Shown: positions 1-7,315, numbered from the stretch's first letter. The stretch: 11,526 nucleotides of DNA from Cyanobacteria bacterium UBA791 (GCA_002297005.1 DBIX01000036.1:19987-31512), one strand, 5' to 3'. The notes: generated by a model from the letters alone, not told the origin. Made by a program: numbers and translations.

Positions 1-1
1 A

Positions 2-310
2 ATAGGAATTTTTTTTAAACTTGTTTTAAATTACCAACGTTTTTTGTTTTATACAAACAAAAGAATTCTTTGTGGTTCTCTTATTCAGAATAAAAAAAAC
101 TTATCTTTATTATATTCTGAAATTAAGAGTTTGATTGAAAATTATAAAGAAAATATTATCGAGATTGATTCAAATAAATATTTGTATTTGTATAAAGTTC
201 CTACAAAAATTGAAAATATTGAAGTTATAAAATCACTTGATAATGAAAGTAATACATTTTTAAACAAAATGATAAAATTTTATAAAAGAAAGGATATAAA
301 ACAATTTTAG
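2..310 (+). CDS. 3' end of an unrecognised protein gene (partial)
   Basis: The reading frame is open from the left window edge to a TAG at 308-310, so this is probably the last 102 codons of a gene that begins upstream. A TTG at 44 could serve as a start, but nothing marks it as one: there is no SD before it and the frame continues upstream through it. The visible protein is rich in Lys, Asn, Ile and Tyr, has no membrane segment or signal peptide, and looks mostly helical, with a central stretch (SLIENYKENIIEID) and a basic C-terminus (KFYKRKDIKQF). I do not recognise a family. It converges on the minus-strand small RNA terminator starting 3 bases after its stop codon. That the frame is coding is an inference from its length in AT-rich DNA; the function is unknown. 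Confidence 0.55.
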   Translation: MGIFFKLVLNYQRFLFYTNKRILCGSLIQNKKNLSLLYSEIKSLIENYKENIIEIDSNKYLYLYKVPTKIENIEVIKSLDNESNTFLNKMIKFYKRKDIKQF

Positions 311-312
311 AA

Positions 313-339
313 TAAAAAAAAGCCGTCACGAGGGCGGCT
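313..339 (-). terminator. Rho-independent terminator of the candidate small RNA
   Basis: The minus strand shows AGCCGCC-CTCGT-GACGGCT (one G-T wobble in a 7-bp stem) followed directly by TTTTTTTT. On the plus strand the A-tract lies before the stem, so it cannot serve the plus-strand gene that ends at 310. Confidence 0.8.
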
Positions 340-381
340 ACCAGACTTGGGGAGGAGGTAAGTAAAACCTTTTCGGTTTTC
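313..381 (-). ncRNA. Candidate small RNA with C-rich single-stranded core between two hairpins (Yfr1-like layout)
   Basis: Read on the minus strand, the region shows a possible -10 (TATAAG, 393-388), then a hairpin AAAACC-GAAAA-GGTTTT (380-364), then an unpaired stretch containing CCTCCTCCCC (358-349), then a 7-bp GC-rich hairpin (339-333 with 327-321, loop CTCGT) followed by eight Ts (320-313). The last part is a textbook rho-independent terminator, and no minus-strand protein frame precedes it. The product would be about 68 nt. Two hairpins flanking a CUCCUC-containing core is the layout of cyanobacterial Yfr1, whose conserved core is ACUCCUCACAC. The core here could pair with GGAGG-type ribosome binding sites, which suggests translational repression in trans. 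No good -35 is visible. The terminator is solid; the small RNA is likely; the Yfr1 relation is speculative. Confidence 0.5.
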
Positions 382-457
382 TTATGACTTATATATCGAC
401 CATCGAAAAATAATCTTTACACTATTGTTTTAAATCTCCTCCAAATGGTGTAGTTTA

Positions 458-466
458 TGTTAAAAT
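458..466 (+). promoter_or_regulatory. Extended -10 promoter of aroA, predicted leaderless start
   Basis: TG (458-459), one base, then TAAAAT (461-466) forms an extended -10 element matching TATAAT at 5 of 6 positions. The A of the aroA ATG (473) is the seventh base after the hexamer, where transcription normally begins. No SD occurs before the ATG. No clear -35 is seen, which is tolerated with an extended -10. Confidence 0.5.
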
Positions 467-472
467 AAATTT

Positions 473-1744
473 ATGGATTTAACAGTAGAAAAGAAAAATA
501 AATTATCAGGAGAGGTCGTAATCCCTTCTGACAAGTCAGTTTCACACAGAGCGATAATGTTTTCATCACTCGCAAAAGGTAAAACTTTAGTTAAAAATTT
601 TTCTAAAGGTGCTGACTGTCATTCAACGTTAAAAGTTTTTTCATCACTTGGAATTGAACATAAATTCTTGGATGAACAAACTCTTGAAATCGTATCTGAC
701 GGTATTTTAAAAGCTCCAAGTAAAAATTTAGACTGTGGTAACAGCGGAACTACAATGAGATTAATGAGCGGTATTTTAGCCTCTCGTAACTTTGATTCTG
801 TTTTAATGGGTGATGAAAGTCTTTCTAAAAGACCTATGAAAAGAGTTATTGAACCACTTTCTCTAATGGGTGCAGAAATAACTTCAAACGATAACAAAGC
901 TCCATTAAAAATCCATGGAAAATCTTTACAAGCAATTGATTACGCTTCAAAATTATCATCAGCACAAGTTAAATCTTGTATTCTGCTTGCAGGTCTAAAC
1001 ACAAATGGCGTAACTAAATACACAGAGCCATTTTTATCAAGAAACCATACAGAATTGATACTTGAGTACTTGGGTGCTGATATAAAAGTGAATGGCACAA
1101 CAACATCAATTACAAAATCAGAATTAGAAGCAAAAGACATTGAAATTGCAGGTGATATTTCTAGTGCAGCATTCTTTATAGTTGCCGGTCTAATAACTCC
1201 GAATTCTGACATCATTATCAAAAATGTCGGTCTAAACCCTACAAGAACAGGTATTCTAGAAGTTGTTGAAAAAATGGGTGGAGATATTGAAATTTTAGAC
1301 AAAAAACTTCTTGGAAAAGAAGAAGTTGGGGATTTGAGAATCAAAACATCAAATCTTAAAGCAACAGTAATTGAGGGTGATGTAATACCAAAACTTATTG
1401 ATGAAATCCCTGTTATTGCAGTACTAGCAACACAAGCTGAGGGTACAACAATAATCAAGGATGCACAAGATTTAAGAAACAAGGAAAGCGACAGAATTAC
1501 TGCAACAGTAAGAGAATTAAAGAAAATTGGTGCAGATATTGAAGAAACTCCAGACGGGTTTATCATAAATGGTAAAAAATCTCTAAAAGGTGATACAGAA
1601 ATCGAAACATACCACGACCATAGACTTGCTATGAGCTTGTATGTTGCTGGTTTAATTTGTGAAAAACCAATAAAAATCAACGAATTTCAATGGGTAAATA
1701 TTTCATTTCCAGAGTTTGAAACTCTTATGAACAAATTATTCTAA
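473..1744 (+). CDS. aroA: 3-phosphoshikimate 1-carboxyvinyltransferase (EPSP synthase)
   Basis: This enzyme transfers the enolpyruvyl group of PEP to shikimate-3-phosphate, the sixth step of the chorismate pathway to aromatic amino acids, in the cytoplasm. The 423 residues are full length for the family. Diagnostic motifs occur in order: DKSVSHRAIMFSSLA near the N-terminus (PEP/S3P binding Lys, Ser and Arg), GNSGTTMRLMSG, SLSKRPM, DEIPVIAVLA with its catalytic Asp, RNKESDRI and YHDHRLAMS. These are the motifs of the bacterial class that has GNSGT rather than GNAGT. ATG 473 is well fixed: an in-frame stop lies at 461 and no other start codon follows it. There is no SD, and the promoter suggests a leaderless mRNA. 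It is a single gene; its stop overlaps the stop of the convergent permease gene by 4 bases, with no terminator between them. Confidence 0.97.
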   Translation: MDLTVEKKNKLSGEVVIPSDKSVSHRAIMFSSLAKGKTLVKNFSKGADCHSTLKVFSSLGIEHKFLDEQTLEIVSDGILKAPSKNLDCGNSGTTMRLMSGILASRNFDSVLMGDESLSKRPMKRVIEPLSLMGAEITSNDNKAPLKIHGKSLQAIDYASKLSSAQVKSCILLAGLNTNGVTKYTEPFLSRNHTELILEYLGADIKVNGTTTSITKSELEAKDIEIAGDISSAAFFIVAGLITPNSDIIIKNVGLNPTRTGILEVVEKMGGDIEILDKKLLGKEEVGDLRIKTSNLKATVIEGDVIPKLIDEIPVIAVLATQAEGTTIIKDAQDLRNKESDRITATVRELKKIGADIEETPDGFIINGKKSLKGDTEIETYHDHRLAMSLYVAGLICEKPIKINEFQWVNISFPEFETLMNKLF

Positions 1745-2586
1745 CCCTTAACAGCACCGTCATTTTCGCCAGAAATAAAGTATTTTTGAAGAGCTAAGAA
1801 GAATATCAAAATAGGAATTGTTGATAAAATTGACCCAGCCGCAATAAATCTCCAGTTGCTAGAAAACATACCTTGCAAGTTATTAACCCCAACAGGCAAC
1901 GTATACATAGCATCTTTTGTAAGCACGATACTTGGCCATAAGAATTCACCCCAAGAACCAATAAAAGTAAAAATAGCCAAAACTGCAAGAGTTGGTTTTA
2001 CCATTGGTAATACGACCTTGAAGAATACTTGAAAAACATTACACCCATCAACAATAGCAGCCTCTTCCATTTCTTTTGGAACAGTAAGAAAGGCTTGACG
2101 CATTAAAAATATACCAAAAGCACTAACTGCAAAAGGCATTACAAGACCAATATAGCCCATAATATTATTAACGCTATCCAATAGATGTAATTTAATAGTT
2201 ATCAAATAAACAGGTAGCATAATTGCTTGAAACGGAACCATAATCGTTGCCAAAATTGCAAAGAACACAACTTTTTTTCCAGCAAAATTCATTCTTGCAA
2301 GAGGATAAGCTGCAAGTGAAGATAGTAAAAGGTTTAAAAATACAGTCAAACCTGCAACAATCATGGAATTTATAAAATATCCCATAAAATTAACTTTATC
2401 CCAAACCCCAAGATAGTTATCCCAAGTAAATTGTTGTGGCATAAGTACCGGCGGATATGCAAAAATGTTTTCGTCTAAACCTTTTAAAGAAGTTGAAATC
2501 AACCATATAAAAGGAAATATCGATAACAATGATACGAATATCAAAATTGAATGTATAGATAATTTTTCAACAAATTTTCTTATCAT
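1741..2586 (-). CDS. Carbohydrate-type ABC transporter permease, MalG/UgpE/AraQ type
   Basis: This is an integral inner-membrane subunit of a binding-protein-dependent importer for sugars or glycerol-phosphate-type substrates. It has 281 residues with six predicted membrane segments (about 12-32, 71-95, 107-128, 140-161, 197-219, 250-269). The cytoplasmic coupling loop has the EAA signature EEAAIVDGCNVFQ (174-186) ending in VVLP (191-194), which contacts the ATPase. The C-terminus GAVKG is typical of MalG-type proteins. It is the last gene of the five-gene operon; its ATG overlaps the stop of the MalF-type gene (ATGA), the usual coupling of such pairs. Substrate cannot be read from the sequence. 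No ATPase or binding protein is adjacent, so it probably shares an ATPase (MsmK/UgpC-type) encoded elsewhere; that is inference. Confidence 0.93.
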   Translation of the reverse strand: MIRKFVEKLSIHSILIFVSLLSIFPFIWLISTSLKGLDENIFAYPPVLMPQQFTWDNYLGVWDKVNFMGYFINSMIVAGLTVFLNLLLSSLAAYPLARMNFAGKKVVFFAILATIMVPFQAIMLPVYLITIKLHLLDSVNNIMGYIGLVMPFAVSAFGIFLMRQAFLTVPKEMEEAAIVDGCNVFQVFFKVVLPMVKPTLAVLAIFTFIGSWGEFLWPSIVLTKDAMYTLPVGVNNLQGMFSSNWRFIAAGSILSTIPILIFFLALQKYFISGENDGAVKG

Positions 2587-3455
2587 ATTTGATACCTATT
2601 CTTTTCAAAGAAAACCACATTGATTATAGAAAATGCTAAAACAACTACCAATAAAACAACTGATAGTGCTGATGCATAGCCTAAATCAAGGTTTTCAAAA
2701 GCTCTTTCATAAATATAATAAACAATAGTTTTACTTGAATTTAAAGGTCCACCTTTTGTCATAACATAAATTTCTGCAAAAACTTTCATAGCAGAAATAG
2801 CACTAATAGTAGAAACAAGTGCAATAGTTGGCATTAAATGAGGAACAGTAACAGTTAAATGTTTTCTAAAAAAACTTGCCCCATCAATATCACAAGCCTC
2901 ATACAAATCTTGTGGTACACTCATCAAAGATGCAAGATAAATCATCATATAATATCCAACACCTTTCCAAATAGTAACGATAGCAACCGAATACAAAGAA
3001 TACTTTGGATCAGTAAGCCATCCTATTGGATTGTAACCCAATTGTTCTACAAAATAATTTAAGATACCAGTTTGTGCGTACAACCATTTAAAAGCAATCG
3101 CAGCAACAACGATAGAAACGATTACTGGTAAATAAATCAATATCTTATACAAAGTTACACATCTAATTTTTTGGTTAATTAAAATCGCCAAAAACAATGG
3201 AAACACAGTTAAGAAAGGTACAGCAAAAATCAAGTAAATAAACGTATTTGCCATAACTTTATAAAAAACTGGTGATGTTATAAGCTTTTTATAATTCTCT
3301 AATCCAACAAAATCAGGATTATAAAGAGATGTATCATATCCAAAAAAACTCAACCCAATAGTTTGAAAAAACGGTATGAAAAAGAACAATATCAAAACTA
3401 CTGTAGCAGGCAATAAAAACAAATATGGTGCGTATTTTTTGTAATAAGCAAACAT
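2583..3455 (-). CDS. Carbohydrate-type ABC transporter permease, MalF/UgpA type
   Basis: This is the partner permease of the following MalG-type protein; together they would form the membrane channel of a sugar importer. The 290 residues hold six predicted membrane segments (about 12-31, 70-93, 106-124, 155-176, 208-229, 262-284). It has the EAA loop YEACDIDGASFFRKHLTV (185-202) with the invariant Gly192, and PHLMP after it; the second Ala of EAA is Cys, a common variation. The segment FAEIYVMTKGGP (226-237) is a hallmark of the UgpA/MalF sugar family. The ATG (3455) is preceded on the minus strand by AAAGG at 7 bases. It starts only 10 bases after the stop of the ATPase-like gene, so it belongs to the kinase operon, an unusual partnership. 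The specific substrate is unknown. Confidence 0.93.
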   Translation of the reverse strand: MFAYYKKYAPYLFLLPATVVLILFFFIPFFQTIGLSFFGYDTSLYNPDFVGLENYKKLITSPVFYKVMANTFIYLIFAVPFLTVFPLFLAILINQKIRCVTLYKILIYLPVIVSIVVAAIAFKWLYAQTGILNYFVEQLGYNPIGWLTDPKYSLYSVAIVTIWKGVGYYMMIYLASLMSVPQDLYEACDIDGASFFRKHLTVTVPHLMPTIALVSTISAISAMKVFAEIYVMTKGGPLNSSKTIVYYIYERAFENLDLGYASALSVVLLVVVLAFSIINVVFFEKNRYQI

Positions 3456-3465
3456 TTAAATACCT

Positions 3466-4860
3466 TTATGCTAAATATTTTTGAACTGTTTCTTTATCAA
3501 AGACTTCAATACTATCTTTTGAGTGGATAAAAATCATACATGAAATTAGTGATTTGAATGTAGATAAATCACTATAAGACATTTTTCTACTCAATTCAGT
3601 AATATTATTTGCGACATACTCAGTAATGATAGTTTTGTCCGCAAAAACAAGACCTGATAAGTAATCCAAAGTATCTTTATTTCTGATATTTTCAAAATAT
3701 ATCACATCTGGAGATTGAAATTCAATAAATCTCAAGGCTTTATCTAAATTAAAACCGATACTTTCATTAAGTTCGCATTGATTAATTTTTGGTAACTCAT
3801 ATTTTGAGATTGATTCAATTGTCATAATATTTTTATCATTTGAATTTTTACTTAATTCATTCAAAAGTGAATAGATAACGTGAGTTTTACCACTCAACTG
3901 AGAACCGCAAACAAGCACGATACCCGGTTCGTTAATAGCATCCTTAATAATTTTAAGACTATTTTCATCCTTAATAAATTGGTTTAATGCTTTTGGTGGT
4001 TTATAAATGCTTAAAGAAATTCTTTCGCCCATAACAGTTGGGAATGTCGAAATTCTAGCATACAAACCAATTCCGTCAACGATAAAGAACAATTTACCAA
4101 GTTGAGGAATTTCACAAACTGATGCATCTAAGTTTGCCAAGTCTTTTAATTTATTCACAAAAGGAGCCATCAACAATGATGGGATACAACCCTTGTGAGA
4201 ATCATTGTCAGAAGATTTAAAGTTTACACCAAGACCACCTTCTTCTTGAGTAAAAGCAATTTCGTGCAAGTTTTCTAAAATAGCTTGTTTTAAGATTGCA
4301 CTAATAATCTTTTGAATATGGTCTTCACTAATATCTTCAGAGTTTAATTCATCACGCCAGTCAAATTCTACGGCATCTTCGTCTGTAAAGATTTCACCAA
4401 CAGTATTACCTGTTTTATAGTATTCATCAATTTTTCTAAGAATACTTGCTTCTGATGCAATAACAGGAGCAATTGAGCATTCTGCAAGCTCCATAATTCT
4501 ATCTATAGCAAATAAATCGAATGGGTCAGCCATTGCAACAGTTAATTCATCCTCAATTTTAAATAGAGGAATAATTTTGTATTTTTTTGCATCAGCAAAT
4601 TTAATATATTTTAGACATTTTTCATCAAGAGAATACTCATCAAGATTAACGTAAGGAAGATGTAATTTAGCTTCCAAGAATTTTAACAAAGCATCTTCTG
4701 TTAAAATATGCGAATTGATAAGAGCTTGCCCAACATTAATTTTTTGAGCATTAGCCAACTCTTGAGCTTTTTCTAAAGTTTCATATTCTATCAAACCCTC
4801 TTTAACAAGGTCGTATTTTAATCTTTCTAAAGTTTTATTAGTGCCTTCTGTTTCAATCAT
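3466..4860 (-). CDS. Degenerate GspE/PilB-family ATPase with MshEN-like N-terminal domain
   Basis: Residues 11-150 resemble two MshEN/T2SSE N-terminal repeats (LVKEGLIEYETL at 18-29; VGQALINSHILTEDALLKFL at 43-62), a domain that in some relatives binds c-di-GMP. Residues 180-464 align with the secretion ATPase core: RISTFPTVMGERISLSIY (269-286) matches the family RVSTxPTxxGE stretch, and GSQLSGKT (319-326) is an intact Walker A. Other catalytic features are eroded. The Walker B region reads PDVIYFENIRNKDT (384-397) instead of PDxxxxGExRDxET, the His-box HTN is TEYVANN, and the SDIHIEP Asp box is lost. The Cys4 zinc site of PilB is absent, and 464 residues is about 100 short of PilB. It may bind ATP but hydrolyse poorly. 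AGGA lies 7 bases before the ATG. It follows the response regulator by 1 base, suggesting a signalling or regulatory output rather than a pilus motor. Confidence 0.8.
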   Translation of the reverse strand: MIETEGTNKTLERLKYDLVKEGLIEYETLEKAQELANAQKINVGQALINSHILTEDALLKFLEAKLHLPYVNLDEYSLDEKCLKYIKFADAKKYKIIPLFKIEDELTVAMADPFDLFAIDRIMELAECSIAPVIASEASILRKIDEYYKTGNTVGEIFTDEDAVEFDWRDELNSEDISEDHIQKIISAILKQAILENLHEIAFTQEEGGLGVNFKSSDNDSHKGCIPSLLMAPFVNKLKDLANLDASVCEIPQLGKLFFIVDGIGLYARISTFPTVMGERISLSIYKPPKALNQFIKDENSLKIIKDAINEPGIVLVCGSQLSGKTHVIYSLLNELSKNSNDKNIMTIESISKYELPKINQCELNESIGFNLDKALRFIEFQSPDVIYFENIRNKDTLDYLSGLVFADKTIITEYVANNITELSRKMSYSDLSTFKSLISCMIFIHSKDSIEVFDKETVQKYLA

Positions 4861-4861
4861 T

Positions 4862-5227
4862 TTAATTTCCTAAGTATTTTGCTACTCTATTTAACACATC
4901 ATCAATTTCAAAAGGTTTGGTAATATATTCGTTAGCACCTGTTTCTTCCCCAATTTGTTTATCAGACTCTTGCGAACGAGCAGTTAACATTAAAATAGGA
5001 ATATCTTTATACTTAGTATCAAATTTTAACAGTCTACTAATTTTAAAACCATTCATTTTAGGCATCATAACATCCAAAATCATTAAATCTGGAATAATTT
5101 CTTTTGCCATTCTTAGACCATCCTCACCGTTATATGCACAAAAACAAGAATAACCTGATGCTTCTAACATAAATTTTAGAGTTTCTACTATATCTTTTTC
5201 GTCATCTACAATAAGAATTTTTTTCAT
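4862..5227 (-). CDS. Single-domain response regulator (CheY-like receiver)
   Basis: At 121 residues this is a bare receiver domain with no DNA-binding or enzymatic output. All conserved positions are present: the acidic pocket Asp8-Asp9, the phospho-acceptor Asp52 in LDVMMP, Thr82 in MLTAR and Lys104 in TKPF. It probably accepts phosphate from the histidine kinase encoded just upstream and acts through protein contact. The adjacent ATPase-like protein is the obvious candidate partner. The start is supported by AGAGGGG 8 bases before the ATG and by a TAATG overlap with the kinase stop codon. The stop is 1 base from the next start, so translation of the three genes is likely coupled. Confidence 0.93.
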   Translation of the reverse strand: MKKILIVDDEKDIVETLKFMLEASGYSCFCAYNGEDGLRMAKEIIPDLMILDVMMPKMNGFKISRLLKFDTKYKDIPILMLTARSQESDKQIGEETGANEYITKPFEIDDVLNRVAKYLGN

Positions 5228-7236
5228 TAATTAATCCCCTCTGGATAAATCGTGTATGAATACATTATATCACATTTTGGATAACGTGTTTTATTGTTAA
5301 CCATTGTATCATCTATCTTTTGTTTAAGTAATTTGGTGAAATTGCGGTCAGCATCAGGAATTACGAGAGTTAGTGTAGTAACATTTCCGTTAATTTCCTT
5401 TAGTGAATTGTTAAGATAATTTTTATTTATAACATTTTCTTCTTCCAAAAGATTTTCAATAACCTCTGTTTCACCTGAAATTTGAACAGTTGCAAAATGT
5501 TCATTGTGAGCTTTTGCCTGATTTATTCTTTGTTTATGAGAAATCCAAAAGTTACTTTTATCATTTGATAAAGGAAGCGCAAAATAGAAATTTGAACCTT
5601 TATCCAATTCACTATCGCACCAAATAGCTCCATTATGAGCTTCTAATAACTGTCTTGCAATAGAAAGACCTAAACCAGTACCGCCAGCTTCACGAGTAAG
5701 AGAATTTTCGATTTGTTCAAATCTATCAAACACGTGTTTTAAGTTTTCTTCCGCAATACCAACGCCTTCGTCTGATACGCAGACGATTAAATAATCACCG
5801 CTCAAAGTATTCAAAACTTCTTCAAAGTGTTTATCTTTTATATCTTTTGAGTTTTTTATATACGTTTTAATCGTAATATTTCTATCGTTTGGTGTAAACT
5901 TGATGGCATTATTCACAAGATTTACTAGAACTTGTTCAACTCTATCAATATCAGCAAATATTTTTGCACCATTGTCTTGAATATCCAAATTCAAAGAAAT
6001 ATTTTTATCTGTTGCAAGTCCTTGTAATGAAGTTTGAACAGCCTTAACAGTATCGTCAATGGTTGTAATACCAAACTTATAATCCATTTTACCAGCCTCG
6101 ATTTTTGAAATATCTAATAAATCGTTAATGATACCTGATAAACGTTTTATGTTTCTTGAAATTGTATCGATAGCTGGAACCATTTTATCAGGAAGTGTGA
6201 AAAATCTTTTTATATTATCTATCATCCCTTTAATAACAGTCAAAGGTGTTCTCAATTCGTGAGATACAATAGAAATAAATTCTGATTTAATCTTTTCCAA
6301 TTTTTTCAATTTTTTGTTTGTTTCAATAATTTCTTGGTACAAAGACGCATTTTTCAAAGGCATTGAAACCTGTTGAATAATCGTTCTAAAAATTTCAACA
6401 TCAGTTGAAGTGAAACCATTTTCCTTGTATATTTCAACAAGCCCAAAGAAATTATCACCTGAACTAATTGGAGAAAACATATTATCATATCTGTAAATAG
6501 AGAACGTATGACAGTCTATATCACTTTTTATATGTTTTTCACAAAGAAGTTTATCAACATTCAATTCAAAAGGTGCTTTTTTATTTTTGAAAAGATTGTT
6601 GTAATTAATACAAGCATGATCTTTTAATGATGCTGTTAATTCATCAGAAATAGTGTATTTAGAATGAATAATCAAAACAGGCTGATTATTTGAATTAAAA
6701 GATAAGACATAGCACAAATCAAATTCTAAAGAACGATTTATACCCTCCATCATTAACTCAATAAGCTTGTCTTTCTCCAACGTTCCTGCAAATTCTGAAC
6801 TAATGTTGTACAAAACTTTTAATGTATACAGACTTTTTGTATTATTTTTGTTTGTTTCTGCAAGCAAATTATACGATAACTTATTTCTAAGATTTGAATT
6901 AATAGTAGATGCTAAAACTTTGCCTGAAAATTCACCAATTAAAAATGCATCCGCCCAACGCAAAATCTCTTGAGGAATATTATCTTCTTTAGAAATAACA
7001 ATAACGATAATACCATCACGAGCAGATGTGATTTTTTTAGGTAAAAATCTTAAATCAATATTCTTCAAATCATTGTCTATAATAATAACTTCTGGAGCTT
7101 CATCCATAAGAAATTTTAGACAAGTTTCTTCTGTATCTTCAAAATATAAATCGTAAGTATTTCTACCCAAAAGAGTGTCTATTTCATTAAATTTTTCTTC
7201 GTTATCTGATAAAAATAAAATCTTTGTTTTAGCCAT
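5227..7236 (-). CDS. Soluble histidine kinase: pseudo-receiver, GAF, HisKA, HATPase, extra C-terminal domain
   Basis: This is a cytoplasmic sensor kinase of 669 residues with no membrane segment. Residues 1-115 look like a receiver that kept Asp54 (IIIDND) but lost the Lys-Pro of the last strand (IGEF at 100-103). About 135-300 is a GAF-type sensor domain. HisKA follows, with phospho-acceptor His326 in SHELRTP. The HATPase domain has the N-box NLVNNAIKFTP (N439, N443), the G1 box DEGVGI (489-494) and the G2 box GGTGLGL (518-524), so catalysis should be intact. Residues 560-669 are an extra region ending in TIYPEG; LTLVIPDADRN resembles the strand after GGDEF in diguanylate cyclases, without the active-site motif. 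The ATG is bounded by an in-frame stop 9 bases upstream and has no SD. First gene of the operon; cognate of the receiver downstream. Confidence 0.92.
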   Translation of the reverse strand: MAKTKILFLSDNEEKFNEIDTLLGRNTYDLYFEDTEETCLKFLMDEAPEVIIIDNDLKNIDLRFLPKKITSARDGIIVIVISKEDNIPQEILRWADAFLIGEFSGKVLASTINSNLRNKLSYNLLAETNKNNTKSLYTLKVLYNISSEFAGTLEKDKLIELMMEGINRSLEFDLCYVLSFNSNNQPVLIIHSKYTISDELTASLKDHACINYNNLFKNKKAPFELNVDKLLCEKHIKSDIDCHTFSIYRYDNMFSPISSGDNFFGLVEIYKENGFTSTDVEIFRTIIQQVSMPLKNASLYQEIIETNKKLKKLEKIKSEFISIVSHELRTPLTVIKGMIDNIKRFFTLPDKMVPAIDTISRNIKRLSGIINDLLDISKIEAGKMDYKFGITTIDDTVKAVQTSLQGLATDKNISLNLDIQDNGAKIFADIDRVEQVLVNLVNNAIKFTPNDRNITIKTYIKNSKDIKDKHFEEVLNTLSGDYLIVCVSDEGVGIAEENLKHVFDRFEQIENSLTREAGGTGLGLSIARQLLEAHNGAIWCDSELDKGSNFYFALPLSNDKSNFWISHKQRINQAKAHNEHFATVQISGETEVIENLLEEENVINKNYLNNSLKEINGNVTTLTLVIPDADRNFTKLLKQKIDDTMVNNKTRYPKCDIMYSYTIYPEGIN

Positions 7237-7242
7237 ATAAAT

Positions 7243-7270
7243 ATTTTAGCAGTATAAAACGAGTGGGCAA
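7243..7270 (-). promoter_or_regulatory. Promoter of the kinase operon, predicted leaderless start
   Basis: On the minus strand, TTGCCC (7270-7265), a 16-base spacer ending in TGC, then TAAAAT (7248-7243) form a good -35 and extended -10. The A of the kinase ATG (7236) is the seventh base after the hexamer, so the mRNA would start at or next to the initiation codon. The spacing and -10 sequence equal those before aroA. Confidence 0.55.
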
Positions 7271-7315
7271 ATTTTTAACATTTATAACGGTTTTAAAAAC
7301 AAATTTATAAAAATA

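Noticed and set aside
384..413. Nine-codon leader peptide (ATG at 384) after GGGGAGGAGG
   Set aside because: The purine-rich site is about 25 bases from the ATG, too far for initiation, and the region is better explained by the minus-strand small RNA.
940..1680. Long open frame antisense to aroA (246 codons)
   Set aside because: It mirrors the codon pattern of aroA, has no ribosome site and no recognisable protein feature; aroA is certain.
1711..1725. Hairpin AGAGT-TTGAA-ACTCT near the end of aroA as a terminator
   Set aside because: The stem is 5 bp and AT-rich, lies within coding sequence, and has no T-tract on either side.
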